This document shows, one piece after another, positions 46,071-58,343 of a stretch of 64,000 bases of DNA. The translations under genes and the position numbers were made by a program. The notes beneath the pieces were generated by a model. That model worked only from the letters and a program-made list of their open reading frames with translations, did no database searches and was not told the origin of the DNA. Each line of letters starts with the position of its first letter. Position 1 is the stretch's first letter. This DNA is from Erigeron canadensis (taxonomy: Eukaryota > Streptophyta > Magnoliopsida > Asterales > Asteraceae), in contig NC_057765.1 in assembly GCF_010389155.1 (NCBI RefSeq), positions 5,580,001 to 5,644,000 on the forward strand, written 5' to 3'.

Positions 46071-46430
46071 ACTACTACACAAATGTGTTTTTTAGAACTA
46101 TCAAAATAGTTGTTTTTGAGTTATTTGAGAGTGATCTAAAAGCTAGTGTTCCAAAAAATAATTCATTTTTTAGAACAGTTATAAACTTTTATGGATCAGT
46201 TTTTTTCATGTTTTTTGGAACAATTATTCATGAATTTTAGATCGATTTATCTAAATCTTTTAGATCGGTTTGTTCATATTTATTGGATCATTTTTTATAT
46301 CATTATCAGATAGTTTTTGGCAATGTTGAGGACCGGTTTCTTTTGTTTTATGGATCGACTATTAAAAGTTTTTGATCGGTTTAGAGATTGTGGATCATTT
46401 TTAAAAATCTCCGTATCGATTTTATATTTC
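46071..46430 (+). repeat. Nested CACTA-like left end with GATCGGTTT subterminal repeats
   Basis: CACTACTACACAAATGTG at about 46071 is followed by many degenerate copies of TTTTAGATCGGTTT in direct orientation up to 46430. This looks like a second, different CACTA terminus inserted in the first. No matching right end was found. Confidence 0.45.
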
Positions 46431-48269
46431 AATTTTTTCTCTTTGCACCACGTATAACACACCAAAACACTACCAAATCAATGCACCGAACCCAAATTGA
46501 CATTATATATATACAGTCAACATGGTTTACACTTTACACTACAAGTTAAATCTATACATTATGCACCCATCTACACATTATAACTAAATACATCGTTAAA
46601 TAAAAAAACCCCTCTTATTGATTGTCTTGACGGGTCCAACGAGAGAACGATAAATTGATAAACTTTAATGCCAAAATTGGGTATGAAATCTTTGAGTTCC
46701 TTGGCCATTGGAGAGCTTTTATTATTCCAATCTGTAAGCAAATGAAAAATAAAATGATAGGTTTAATGACTTCACAAAAAATATAGATACGTATCAATAA
46801 ACAAAAACAATTCAGTTCATAAAAACCAAGCGTTGATCAGATTTCATATTTATCGAAATTGAAAAATAAATTCTAAAAAAAATGTCGAAAGAAGCTGATG
46901 GGGAATAATAAGTAACTTACAAAGGGACAAAGCTGAAGAGGTCTTGTAAAGATTGCTACTAGAAGAATCATGCACAAAAAACTCTATTTAATAAGTTATT
47001 TATGCCTGTTATCTAAAAAGAGCAATAAAAATTAAAACTGATAAACTGCTAAAAGATGTGAATACAATTTCAACAGCAAAAAATTATCCAAGTTTATCAT
47101 TACTATCAAACTTACTACCCAAAAGACACATTCTAACTATATACAATCTGTCCCAAGATTATCATTAAATTTTAACAATTAAAATTCATATGAAAGATAG
47201 AAAATTTCATAAGATATTAAAATGTGTTTCATACCGCATGTAACGTCTGCACATAATGCATTAATGCACATCGACGATGTCGTTATGCTGCCTTTTGAAG
47301 TTCCTACACCATAAAAAAGCTTATGAAAAACAAAATTGAGATATAGACCAAGCATTAGTCCTGATATTGGGCATTGAGCAACAAGGATGGCATATAAGAT
47401 TCTGCTTTCCTTTACTAAAATATAATGGTGGATGTCTCTGCAAACCATTGAATTAATGGGGTTAGTAACAAAACACTAACAACACACCTAGAATCGTTTT
47501 CATAATAACTTGAAACATGTACTGTAATATAAAACATCATTTATATCAAATATTTTAAAATAAAAACCTAACTACTAATCCGAAAGATACTAACTTTAAT
47601 ATGAATGACAAGAAATTAAGCAAATCCAACACCAACCCATTACATTAAACAAAAAACCAGAAATTTTTTCACAAAAACTTCTCAAATATTTACCTGGGAT
47701 TTTTGTAATTGAGAGGATATTACAATCAAATAATCAAACATGCTTTCAAAACTTAAAAATTAGATCCACCTGCACAAATATTTATATAATACAAAAATTA
47801 GTATAGATTTTGGGTGGTGGTATAGATCCGGGCATCCGGCGGAATATAACCGGATAAAAAACCACCAAAAATTATAAAACTAACAGATAACAAAACGATT
47901 AAAACAAAAGCAATAGATGGTGTCAGTTTAATACGTTAATCATGACATAAATGAAACGACGGTGGAGAATTGTTGTGGATGGTATTATATTTCAAATTGA
48001 GTGAACAAAAGACCAATGATGTGCAGCGGCTAAGAGCCTAAAACCAGTTGAAAAGTGAAAACAAAAGTAATTTTGAAAAGGTTTTATTTGAAAATTTCAA
48101 AATCAAACTTGGCGGTGGATTGTAAAGATAAAAGCGGGAGATGAAAAACACCAAAGTTAAGGGGGATTAGCAAAATAAAAGTTTAAAATTTTGTAAAAAA
48201 AACTTCATACTTGAAACGACTCAACTCAATTTTAAAAAAATACGATTTTTTTTTTCTAATAATTTTTTT
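46431..48269. other. Interior of the CACTA element without recognised coding
   Basis: Several short open frames (for example 47448-47179 on the minus strand) show no motif I know. There is some GT-AG-like spacing around 46900-47300, so a decayed multi-exon gene is possible, but I cannot support one. Confidence 0.3.
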
Positions 48270-48470
48270 ACTGGCCGTAAATTTATGGTTGATGGCCGTA
48301 AATTTACGGCTTAATTACAACTGACAGTAAAAACCTAACCGGAAAATTATGGCTTAAATTATAACTAGCTGTAAAAATGGGCCGTAATTCGCTCCTATAT
48401 TTTTTTTTCTTCTCTGTTTGAAAACAACTCAAAATTACAAGGGCCGTAAATTTACGGTCCCACCTAAATC
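48270..48470. repeat. Cluster of palindromic GGCCGTAAATTTACGGCC-like motifs
   Basis: At least four copies of GCCGTAAATTTACGGC or half-sites occur at about 48274, 48294, 48370 and 48451. The motif is its own reverse complement, so the cluster can form hairpins. Confidence 0.7.
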
Positions 48471-49740
48471 AGTAGACACCTAAACTATACGTGATGTGAA
48501 ATCGAGCTCGTAAATTAGATGTGAAAGTGTTAAGCTTAACCCATGCTTGCCCTTGCCCGGCGGGTGCGTAGATGTGGTTGCTTGGGTGGCTCCTTGCAAC
48601 ATGGTCAAATATGTGAAGAGTAATACGGGAGGTCTAACCTGCCCCTTTTGTCTTGAGCATATGGATTACTCTAGGATTGGCTTGTCATTCCTTAACGACA
48701 TTGTGGTACAACCGTAAGGTTTGTCCATCTAGTCGGGTGTGACTTATGTCACACTTATAAAGATGTTAAGATGTTATAGGTGATGATGCAAAAGATGATT
48801 AGGCACATTAGGATGAATTATCCTATATGAAAGATGTTTAATGCTATGTGAGATGAATTGTGCCTTAATGATGAAATATTACTTTTTATAAAGTTTTAAT
48901 TGGACAAATGCTTTATAAATCATGTGTCATCTAACTAAGCTAATTCGTTAACTAACACTTGTTTTCTTGAAATGTGTTGTTCCTTCAGGTTTAGCAAGTT
49001 TATGATGGATGATGAATACAGAGCGAGGCATGGGTAGATTGCTTGATGATGACCATAGTTTACCCATAGAGGCTGCTCGTTTTAGACTTTTGATTTATGT
49101 TAAGGATTTTATGATCTGTTAAGACTTGTGATCGGTTTTTTTATGTTGAGCAACCAATGGATTTCTATTTAGACTTATTTCAATGATATAGCAAGTAACA
49201 CCATTTGATGAATAAACCAAACTAAATTTATTGGTTTGGACTTTTAGATGTTTGTTCCGGTTTCTTTGACACCGTTAGGTGAAAATTTTTGGAAATCTTT
49301 GTTTTTAAATCATGGGTGTTACAATATATATCAGATTTGTAAATGTTTTTCAGATTTATTAATTATCGAATATTTTAAATTTATTGGAGGAGCAAAAATG
49401 TGTGGATTTCATATATATTTCATTGTTGTACAATCCATCACATATGTAATATGTTCTTAAGTTATTATTCATGTGTTTAGGGTATTATGAACGTTTGATT
49501 TGATGTAAAGTATTTGATTGTTTGATTGAAAGATATGTTAGATCTTTGTGGAATTGTTCATGATTGAAATAAATAAATATATTTTTTTAATAAAGATTCT
49601 TATTTTTTGATATTTTCATTATTCTGGTATTATGATTTAACTTTTTCATTTTTCCTCCATTGTATTTGTTTTCCCTCTAATTTTTTAGATTAAAATACAA
49701 ACAAAAATTTTGCAAAAAAAAGAAAAAATAATATAATATT
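48471..49740. other. Repeat-like, possibly LTR-derived, part of the CACTA interior
   Basis: The segment 48480-48780 has a less AT-rich, LTR-like composition (CCCTTGCCCGGCGGGTGCGT). No polypurine tract or coding part of a retroelement was found. The rest is AT-rich spacer with no recognised gene. Confidence 0.3.
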
Positions 49741-49863
49741 CAGTTCTGGACTTAGTTTTTGTGACAAAAATCGTCGCAAAAAAGAATATGCGAAGAAAAA
49801 TTTTCGTCGCCGCGACGAAAATGGTAGATTTCGTTGCAAAAAATCGAAATTCTTGTAGTGATT

Positions 49864-50505
49864 TATCAGAAGTCCCCTTACCGAACCAATCACCCTCAAC
49901 AAGTTTAATTACGTACATATGTTTCAAATTGTTACAATAACCAAGGATCTACTAATATATATATATATAACAATATCCTAAATTAATTCTTAAACAAATA
50001 GGAACCCTTGGATGAATTTCAACTTTGATTTAAAATCATTAGATCAAATTTAATTATTTCATCTTTATAAAATGACAATATTAATACTTTTACCTTATAT
50101 AATTAGACAAAAACCCCCCTTAAAATCATTACCATAAACCGTAACTATAAATATATAAATAAAAAATAAAACTATATGTAAAGGTGTACGCAACTTTCTT
50201 TCCTTCCTTTGTATCATATGTAGTTATGTACGTAAAAAATAAATTATAATAAATGTTGTTCCTCATAAAAAACATCGATCAACTTCCACCTATATAGATC
50301 AAATACACAAGTTTACAACAATATAAGAATTAGTATATGGAACAAAAAAAATACTTATACGTAAAAAAAATAAATAAATAAATAAAAAGGAATTAAGATA
50401 TTCAATGTAAATATCGCATGCTAAATATCATCAAGGTTGAATGGTGTAGCAGGGTTTTTTTTACACAAACTCTTCCACGAAAGCAATATCATAACTTTGA
50501 TTATA
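49864..50505. other. AT-rich spacer
   Basis: No gene is recognised. TTTCAAATTGTTACAATAAC at 49923 recurs at 52381 (TTTCAAATTGATACAATAAC), so a piece of about 40 bp is shared between the two sites. Confidence 0.4.
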
Positions 50506-50509
50506 CAAT

Positions 50510-51072
50510 TAACTGAGTTCCTATTGATGTTTTGCAAAAAAATACTTTTATTTTCGTTAGTCATGCTGGTTGTTAAAAACAATAAAAGTAGCCGCTGGTT
50601 CTTGGGGTTATGAATGGTTTCATGTAATGTGATTTTACTTTTAAGGTTCAATTTATATAAAAAAAATTAATACTTTAATATTAACAAAATTAATGAATAA
50701 TATATTCTAAAGTTATAGATAAATAAGGTAAGTATGTTGTTATTAATATTAGTAATAATTAATGGTTGAAATAAATAAATATAAATATTTCAAATATATG
50801 ATAAGCTTCAAAAATACGTAGTGTGTATATCTAAAACAATGGAGTAATTTGAAACATATGATAAGCATTATAAATTACGTATTCTTTATTTTATTCTTAT
50901 TAAAAAAATATTATTTAAAAATTAGTTGTTTTAATATATAATAATTTATATGTCAGTCCACAATTTATATTTTAATTAAGAATTATGGCATCATCAAATC
51001 TTAATTTTATCAAATTAAGATTTGTCATTGGTTAATAAGCTATTAGGTCTGTATTTTAGTATATATAAAGAT
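50510..51072 (-). mobile_element. Helitron-like copy related to 37752-38234
   Basis: GGTTGTTAAAAACAATAAAA at 50569 and TGTAATGTGATTTTACTTTT parallel the body of the 37.8-kb Helitron. On the minus strand the 5' end would be TCTTTATATATACTAAAATA near 51072. The 3' hairpin and CTAG are not recognisable. Confidence 0.45.
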
Positions 51073-52489
51073 AAAGATAAAGATATTATATATTCAATAG
51101 ATTAATAACTAATATATATCCTAATAATAATAATATCTATCTTATATTTTATCCAATATATTAAAATTAATAAGTTTAAAATATGCATGACTATTGTGAT
51201 TACTTTACAAAAGAATTTGAAAAAAATATAACGTATTTACATACAAATATATTATCAATGTACTATGCATTTACCCAAACAAAGAAAAACCCTTTTTGGC
51301 AACCTTTTTTTTTTTTTATCTATTTTATTAAAATCAAAACAACTCAAAATTTTTACTCTATCAATAGAGAGGTTTATCTCAAAAGTAATGTTTACAACAC
51401 GAGTGTTATACTTTCAAAGAAGAGGCTATATGTATTCTTTATTTATTAATATTTTATAGAAACAAAATTACAAATATACCCTTAGAAAAGTGTACATTGT
51501 ACCAAAATTGGAGTAGGGACTCCATCCATATTTATATTTCATAAATTTTGCAGAGTTATTATAAAATAAAATCTAATGCGTTGCCTATGGTGGTATCTAA
51601 GTCTGCAATTCAAAGTATTTAAGATATATTATTTTTCTCTATTTCAATTGATAAAGATCACAATTTTATTTTTTTGGTGTAAGGGGTAAGGGAAGAGGAG
51701 GGGGGTCGAACTCAACAAATGAAATGTAATAGATCGACTAAAAGACAATTGTCAAACAAGTGAGTGGTTCAGGTTTTGGTGGTCTAGATGCTCTTAATTT
51801 AGCATTGATATGTACAAATGGATATGACATGTGATTCAAAATTTGGATGTTATTAAGGTTAAAATCATCCATGTGATTCATGTTTTTGAGTCTGCGTTCT
51901 TGTGTAAAACAAATGATAATAATATATGAGCAAGTATATCTTCCACATTCTTTGAGACACAATCGATTGCTAGCCCCCCTAAGATGTTATTAAAGAACAG
52001 TTGGGAGTGAAAATAATACAAGATTCTGGAATGATCATTGACTTGATGGTGGCAATCTTGCAACTCAGTTTAAAAGGTTGTATGTATTGGCACCATCTAA
52101 AGAATGTGTCATGTCTAATATTTTTTATGATATGACATGGAAATCTGAATGACACCAAGATAGTTGTGATGACATGAATAAGTAATAATTTTTAGCATGA
52201 ATAATTTATTGAATCAGTAACACTTAATGAACAACAAAATAAGTGTTTGTGTAATTATCAATGTCAAAAGAGCAAATATTAATAAAATGAAATTGAATAT
52301 TTTAATTTGTTAAAAAAAATTTTATTTTTAATATATATAAATATAAAAATATATTTGCTCCTCGTATGACGCGGGATATGTTTCAAATTGATACAATAAC
52401 CAAGGATTTACAAATATAACAAAACGAGAAAAAAAATCATGACATAAAATATAAATAACGTCATTAATTAATCAATTGATTCCCATTTA
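51073..52489. other. AT-rich spacer with unrecognised short open frames
   Basis: The frames at 51183-51459 (plus) and 52063-51738 (minus) are not recognised. The latter region (51700-52060) is slightly less AT-rich and could be a gene scrap. Confidence 0.3.
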
Positions 52490-52930
52490 TAGGTATTCGT
52501 TTTAAGCATCAAAATAATTTGAACCGATATTGAAATAGATTGACTTGGTACGAGTGATTGTATAACATAAGCTTTAAGAGAATTAACATAATAACATGCT
52601 ACATGTAATTAGTACGCAATAATGGTCAGTTAGAGTGATATTACAATAAAATATACATACTAATTATATCTACATTACCGTCGCTAATTGCAAGTTATCT
52701 TATTTTGGCAAAGAGAGGCATCGGCAGTTTCAAGTGAGATATTTCCTTTATATTTCCTTAATGTTGACATTTGAAATAGATTGATATAACTCAAAGTGGC
52801 AAAGAGAGGCATCGTCAAGGAACAATTGTCAGTATCTATAACGGCTCCATATACGGATATTCGTGGTAAATGCTTCCCGATTGCGATAGAATCCAACGAG
52901 TAATATTGTATAGCGTAAGAAGCCTAAACA
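52490..52930 (-). pseudogene. Orphan upstream region of a lost GLR copy
   Basis: AATAGATTGACTTGGTACGA (52535), GTTTCAAGTGAGATATTTCC (52727), TGTTGACATTTGAAATAG (52763) and the segment with GGTAAATGCTTCCCGATTG (52863) match, in order, the upstream regions of GLR-A (30707, 30749/31162, 31190, 31330) and partly GLR-B. No GLR exons follow on the left side, where they would be expected. I infer a deleted or never-complete fourth copy. Confidence 0.65.
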
Positions 52931-52969
52931 AAGCATCTTTTATTTATTATGCTAAAGTATAGTTGATCC

Positions 52970-53140
52970 AACAACTTATCGACCAATCACAACTCTTGAT
53001 TTCTTAAAATTAATTTTTGATTTAAATTTTGACTTTAATTTACATTTTTTCTATTTTTCATTACAAATTTACACTTTTACCCAAACAATTTAATATAATA
53101 AATAAATAATAATAGTTAAAATATATCCAATTGAATGTCG
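52970..53140 (+). mobile_element. 5' fragment of the Helitron family, plus orientation
   Basis: AACTTATCGACCAATCACAA and TTTACACTTTTACCCAAACAA are the complements of internal parts of the Helitron at 41532-42403. The fragment stops at about 53135, where transposase-like sequence begins. Confidence 0.6.
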
Positions 53141-53222
53141 AAGCTCACGAAAAACTAATGCGTGACTATTTTGTTGAAGACCCAAAGTTTGACGAGGCTC
53201 TTTTCTGTCATCGTTTTCGGGG
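53141..53222 (+). pseudogene. PIF/Harbinger transposase N-terminal scrap
   Basis: The frame reads AHEKLMRDYFVEDPKFDEAL then FCHRFRG, matching AHEKLMRDYFAEPPKFGERF and FRHRYRM of the transposase at 40.1 kb. It is only about 27 codons and lies between a Helitron fragment and an LTR-like block. Confidence 0.75.
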
Positions 53223-53640
53223 ATGTAACTAACAACAAACTAGGTGTTTGTACAACTAATCCGGTAACCTAGAACGGGGAAATGAGGGTCAATGGTTGTT
53301 ATTTGGCGGTTCCCTTCCAGTAAGGCAAAGCCTCTTGTACGCCGAGTATATGTGTGTGTGTGATTACGAGTCGATCCAGCCATTCTTCCCCCTATTTATA
53401 GGGGGTTCGTGACTTAGTCCCCAAGTAGGGTTTTTTGGTGTAGAGCATATCACTTTCGGGAATAAAGGATTTGATATTATCTTCTTTCCTAAAATATAAG
53501 ATTCTTAATAAACATATATCATTTCCTTGTTTACCGAAAGTGAAGCTTATCTTTTGGGCGTACCATGCGTGCTAATGTCTGGGTGGGTAGTTTGCACCTA
53601 TTCTACTAATATTCTGGAGGTGGCATGTAAACCACAAAAA
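53223..53640. repeat. LTR-like block with a palindromic TATA region
   Basis: CCCCCTATTTATAGGGGG at about 53390 gives TATAAATA on the minus strand in a GC-richer setting, as in LTR promoters. A TGTAAC start at 53224 is possible. The other end and coding parts are not seen. Confidence 0.3.
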
Positions 53641-55040
53641 TGAACAAATCTCAAGGATGAATGTCACGATTCACTTTTTTTTTTCCCTAAAGAGTAAAAA
53701 TAAAAAGAGTAAAATTCTAGCTTACAACACTTACATAACTAGATACAATCCGTAACTTAAACTATTAACACTACAAAATGGTTGAAAAAGATTTGTGTCA
53801 ATTACAGTTTTTGTATCTTAGGTATCGTACTAGTACTAGGGTTCAAATTTACTTTTCACATTTGTGGTAGTAGAGTAAAACAAAAGGAATATATGAGGTA
53901 TTTTTTAGAAATTTTAGGTTTCATGTTGAGCATTAATTAATTAATATGGTTTAAATATAGGAGTAACATATATAGTATATGTTTGCTATCGAAAAGCTAT
54001 TAAAATAAAAAAAGTTTGTTAAATACAGTTCTTAGGGCTGTGTTTAAGGTGTATAAATTATTTTTATATTTACCATAAAAATTAGGGAGTAAACTTGTAA
54101 CAGTATCTAGATATATTCCTTGACTTTTGAACAAATCAATCTAGATATATTCCTTGACTTTTGAACAAATCAAGAATAAATATTAACTTGTCAATAAAAT
54201 TACTATGCTTCGTCATTCAATAACTGATATAATTCTATAATTTGTATAAACTGCCGGTCAATCCAAACAAGCTGATAAAGGAGTAAAATATAATCTTCTA
54301 AAATTATTTTCAATTTTATCAATAACTTTGTAAACCTTTTGACCATTAGATTACAAATCAATAGTCAAGATTTAAAAATTATCTTTAAATCTTGATTTTT
54401 GATTTTATTTTAATGGTAAAGATCTCTAACTTTACTAATAAACTTGTTGATAACTTTTGAGATCTCAATCACAAGTATACCTAACAATTTCGTGTAATAA
54501 CGACAGACGTAATAAGTCATTCAAATATTAATTAACAAAACTTTCAAAGTAAACAATGTAACGTTTCAATACCTCGACCAAATTATTATGATTAAATTTT
54601 AACCAAATTTTCTATGAAAACCTTCCCCAATTTGTGGCAGAAAAATAAATATTAGTATCAATAATAATCTTATCTTAAATGTATAATAATATATGGAGTA
54701 TATATAGAGACACTGACACATATTAAAAAATAAAAAAACAAAATTGAAAATTCTCATCAAGTCATCATCGTAATTATATCTGCTTTCCTTATAGAAGCCC
54801 ATCAATCTTATTCAAGTAAGGTTTTCATATGTAATTGCCTCATATTTAGTTCTTTTATATTTTATTCAAATTTTCTTTTTTGTTTACTGGGATTTGGTCA
54901 TTTTGTTTTCCCATATATGGCTTGTTCTAAAATTATATAATAATTCAATTACTTAATGAGTTAGTGGCAAATATGAAACAACTAACATTAGCACTTAATA
55001 GTAGATTTGTAGTATGAATATATCGATTAATGAAAAGATG
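53641..55040. other. AT-rich spacer
   Basis: Apart from the short tandem duplication at 54108, no gene or structured element is recognised. The minus-strand frame at 54599-54805 has no known motif. Confidence 0.35.
54108..54173. repeat. Perfect tandem duplication of about 32 bp
   Basis: CTAGATATATTCCTTGACTT followed by TTGAACAAATCA occurs twice back to back. Confidence 0.85.
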
Positions 55041-56543
55041 ACACTACTAGAAAAACAGTCTTTAATGACACCTAAATTATAACACACGTATTTTAAACGT
55101 ATGTCATAAAAATACTGTCATAATTTGTAAAATTTAAAAGGTTTATAGTGTACCACGGGATACAATTTCCTTAGTCTTATTATTTTGTTTCTCCGTGACA
55201 AAAGCTTATTTCCAGCATGAAAAAAAGGGCTTGTTATTGATACCATTTTAGACACCGGCAAATCATATGTGATAAAAAAAATTTTGTTCATTTTTAATTG
55301 AATGTCTGACAATTGAGATAGGTTTTATTTTTCTTTTCACTTTATTCCTTTCATTTTAGAATACTTTACATTTTATGACCCACTAAATTCAAAATTTGGC
55401 TTGCAAAGACCATAATCGACATTACCATTTATCATCCTTAAACAAAAAGAAATTATAGTCCATAATTTTAATATTAAAATTAACATAGTATTTGAATCTT
55501 TACATATATTAGAAGATAATTGGTTGAATATTTTATTAAGCAATGATACGGTTGGATTTCATTAAAAATTTTTATTAATGTCATATTTTATAATTAAAAC
55601 TAAAAGTTATGAACCTACATATAATTTTAATTTATATATATATACCAATAAACTAAAACAGGATTGTAACATTTATTGACCGACATATGGTAGTTATATT
55701 AAAGTGACAAGTTTTTTTTTTTTTTTATCATATTCGTTAAAAGAAACCCTTTAAATAATAATGTAATTATTAAAAGATATATGAGTTAAATAATACGTTA
55801 GATATGGAATCCGTATACTAATACATTAAGATAAATGAATTCTTTATAATAACATACTATATTTGTAATTAAATAGATTAAACTAATAATAATACTTTCC
55901 CATGTAAATTACAGAGTATACTAATACTAACTCAATATTGCGTACAATTATATCATTCTTTGTATCCAACTATTTTTTTCTCATGCCTATATATACTTTC
56001 AAGTTTCAAGAAGTTTCAAATTTGAATATCGATTAAAAAATCACTGCTTTTCCGTTTCTATTTTCTTAAATATTAGTTGATGTTTGAGACATTAGTTTGT
56101 TTAGTAATATCATAATTGTAGGTTATTATTTACTAGAGTTTAGATGTGACAAGTGGGTTTATATCTAATTTTCAACAGTGCTTAAGGTTTAATCTGATAA
56201 TAATCTTCATGTTTGTTTTTGATTGTATTATAATTTTTTATAGCGTTAGAGGTTTAATATGATACAATTGATGACACATTGGTTGTTATCGACCTTTTGG
56301 TAAAGGATCACTTTCAAAGCAATTGATTATTTTATTTGTTTGCGCATAATTTGAAAGTGAGAAACACCTTCTTTTTCAATCTATTTTTGCCTCATACAAT
56401 TGAGTTTATCTTTATTGATAAAAAAGGTTTAACATATTTTCTAAAACTATATATTTTATTTTATAACTTTTTTAATTACTTATATTAAGCTGTGTTATTA
56501 GTCACATAATAAAAGGATACTATTAGGAAATATAAATATTTAT
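55041..56543. other. AT-rich spacer with a single CACTA-like terminus
   Basis: CACTACTAGAAAAACAG at about 55042 looks like a CACTA terminus, but no partner end was found. The rest has no recognised gene. Confidence 0.35.
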
Positions 56544-56581
56544 GAGTCAAACCGTGCATCACGCACGGGTATTAGTACTAG
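56544..56581 (+). mobile_element. Helitron 3' terminus, plus orientation
   Basis: Hairpin CCGTGC-ATCAC-GCACGG (56552-56568) is followed by GTATTAGTACTAG ending at 56581 and then T. This is a standard Helitron 3' end. The 5' end upstream was not located. Confidence 0.7.
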
Positions 56582-56595
56582 TGTATATATATATA

Positions 56596-56640
56596 CTAGG
56601 TCTTTTACCCCGGGCGATGCGCAAAATATTATAAGTTTTT
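56596..56640 (-). mobile_element. Helitron-like 3' terminus, minus orientation
   Basis: On the minus strand GCGCATCGCCCGGGGTAAAA is followed by GACCTAG and T. The hairpin is imperfect. It faces the plus-oriented end at 56581 across about 14 bp of TA repeat, so the two are tail to tail. Confidence 0.45.
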
Positions 56641-58311
56641 GTTAGATTAGTGTTAATTTAAACCATTTGACGTAAACACACACAATAACTAATATTTTGT
56701 TTAATTAGTTCAATGCGATTATTATCTATTTTGCAAACACATTAATAAAAACAAAAACAATGTTAAATATGAATATAATAAATATATCAAATTATCAAAA
56801 TGTTTTGGAGATACATACGAAGATGAGAAATAATGTTTACACATAAATATAATTTAGATAAAAACGGAAAAAAGAAAATTAGATGATGCAAAATATACAT
56901 AATTTAATAGAAGCAAATAATAAAGCTACATATATTTAAGAATGACTTTTTACTGAAACAAAAATATCCATAAATATTTTTGTAGCAAAAACACAATTGC
57001 ATATCAACGAAAAACCCATTTACACCAGATATTAAATAACATTTACGTTCTTCAATGTTTATGAAGCTAAATATGATATGAGGGGTCATCTTACAACTTA
57101 TCAAACAAACAACCACCCCCATAAAAACCTTCAAACTAAAATACTAAATCCACAGGAATTTGAAATAGTAAACCTTCTTTTCTTGTAGTTGTACAACCCG
57201 AATTTACTCAAAATTCACTTAGAGGAAAATAAATAAATTATGAATCACGTAACAAAAGAGTTGTATATATGATATTAAAATATTAATATTATTAAAAGTG
57301 CTCACATAAACATCAAAACATTAAATAGTCCTGTATGAAATTTTCGTTAGAAACTTTGGTAAACATTTTATTAAAGGAAATGATGATAAAATTTATTGTT
57401 TTATGCATTATTATACAAAATAAACTTTGTGCTAGTTGATCGATGGAAAACAATAATGTGCATGACAAATCTTTTTTTAATATAATGAAAGATTATACTT
57501 GCCTTATAAAATTGAATCTAAATAATGAAATAAATATAGTTTCTTCTTTTTCACATATAAATATTGTGGAAAATTTATGGAGACGCCACGTAACATAAAT
57601 CTTACGTGACAACTTTTTAGAATAACTTTGGGTTTGAAGAATGCTTTAGAAGGCTTGGTTTCCTACTGTTTTAATAATTATTTAGATATATTGAAAAATG
57701 TAGGATTTGTAATCATTTAATTTTGTTTTTTGACATCTTCTTATGAATTAACTATTATAAGTCTGTTAATCTTAATAAGGACCTGATTAAAAATAAAGTA
57801 ATATGAAAACATGTCTCACACATATTAATTTTACTTGAGTAAAATAATGAATATACATAGTTAAAATTTTTGTATATGTTGATTGTCTAGTCTATTCATT
57901 CAACCCGAATTATCTTTTTAAATTTATCGACCAGTTTGATACGCCATCAACAAATTAGAGGTTATTAACCAGATTTAGAGCCAATTTTTTTTTTTTGGTA
58001 ATATTGGTTGTTTTTAATATTTACAAGAGTCGTATCCAATAATGTAAAAATAATTGGGCTCTAGCTCAAGATTATATAAAATGGACTCTCAAAAGAATTT
58101 GGTTCCCCACCCCGGGTACATCACTCATATTTAAAAATATTAACTTTTCTAAAAAATAAAAACCACTCGTGTCGGACAAAGGTTTTATTAAATGAAAACG
58201 TATTCATTCATAATGCAAAAAAACGAAAAATATATTATTTTTATAAAATAATTAGCTTGTATATATATCTTTGCTACATAAGTATTATGATTATTATAAT
58301 TACTTGTTTGT
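56641..58311. other. AT-rich spacer, probably body of the minus-oriented Helitron-like element
   Basis: No gene is recognised. The open frame at 57134-56904 (minus) is low complexity. Confidence 0.3.
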
Positions 58312-58343
58312 GATAAATATATATATATATATATATATATATT
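58312..58343. repeat. (AT)n microsatellite
   Basis: A run of about 14 AT units. A GGTGGTGGCG-type trinucleotide-rich patch follows at 58450-58550. Confidence 0.9.

Larger units (their letters stand above)
45182..49863. mobile_element. CACTA (En/Spm) element, 4.7 kb, ATT duplication
   Basis: The left end CACTACAAGAAATCCGG (45185) and right end CGAAATTCTTGTAGTG (ending 49860) are inverted, and both flanks read ATT (45182-45184 and 49861-49863). Subterminal repeats with the core TTGCGACGAAA occur many times in both orientations near the left end (45205-45740) and at the right end (49755-49845), as in CACTA elements. No TNP2 transposase is found between them, so it is non-autonomous. The interior is a mix of other repeats (see entries at 46071 and 48270). 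Confidence 0.88.

Noticed and set aside
53389..53408. Palindrome with TATAAATA as a gene promoter
   Set aside because: No gene follows on either strand; more likely an LTR promoter.
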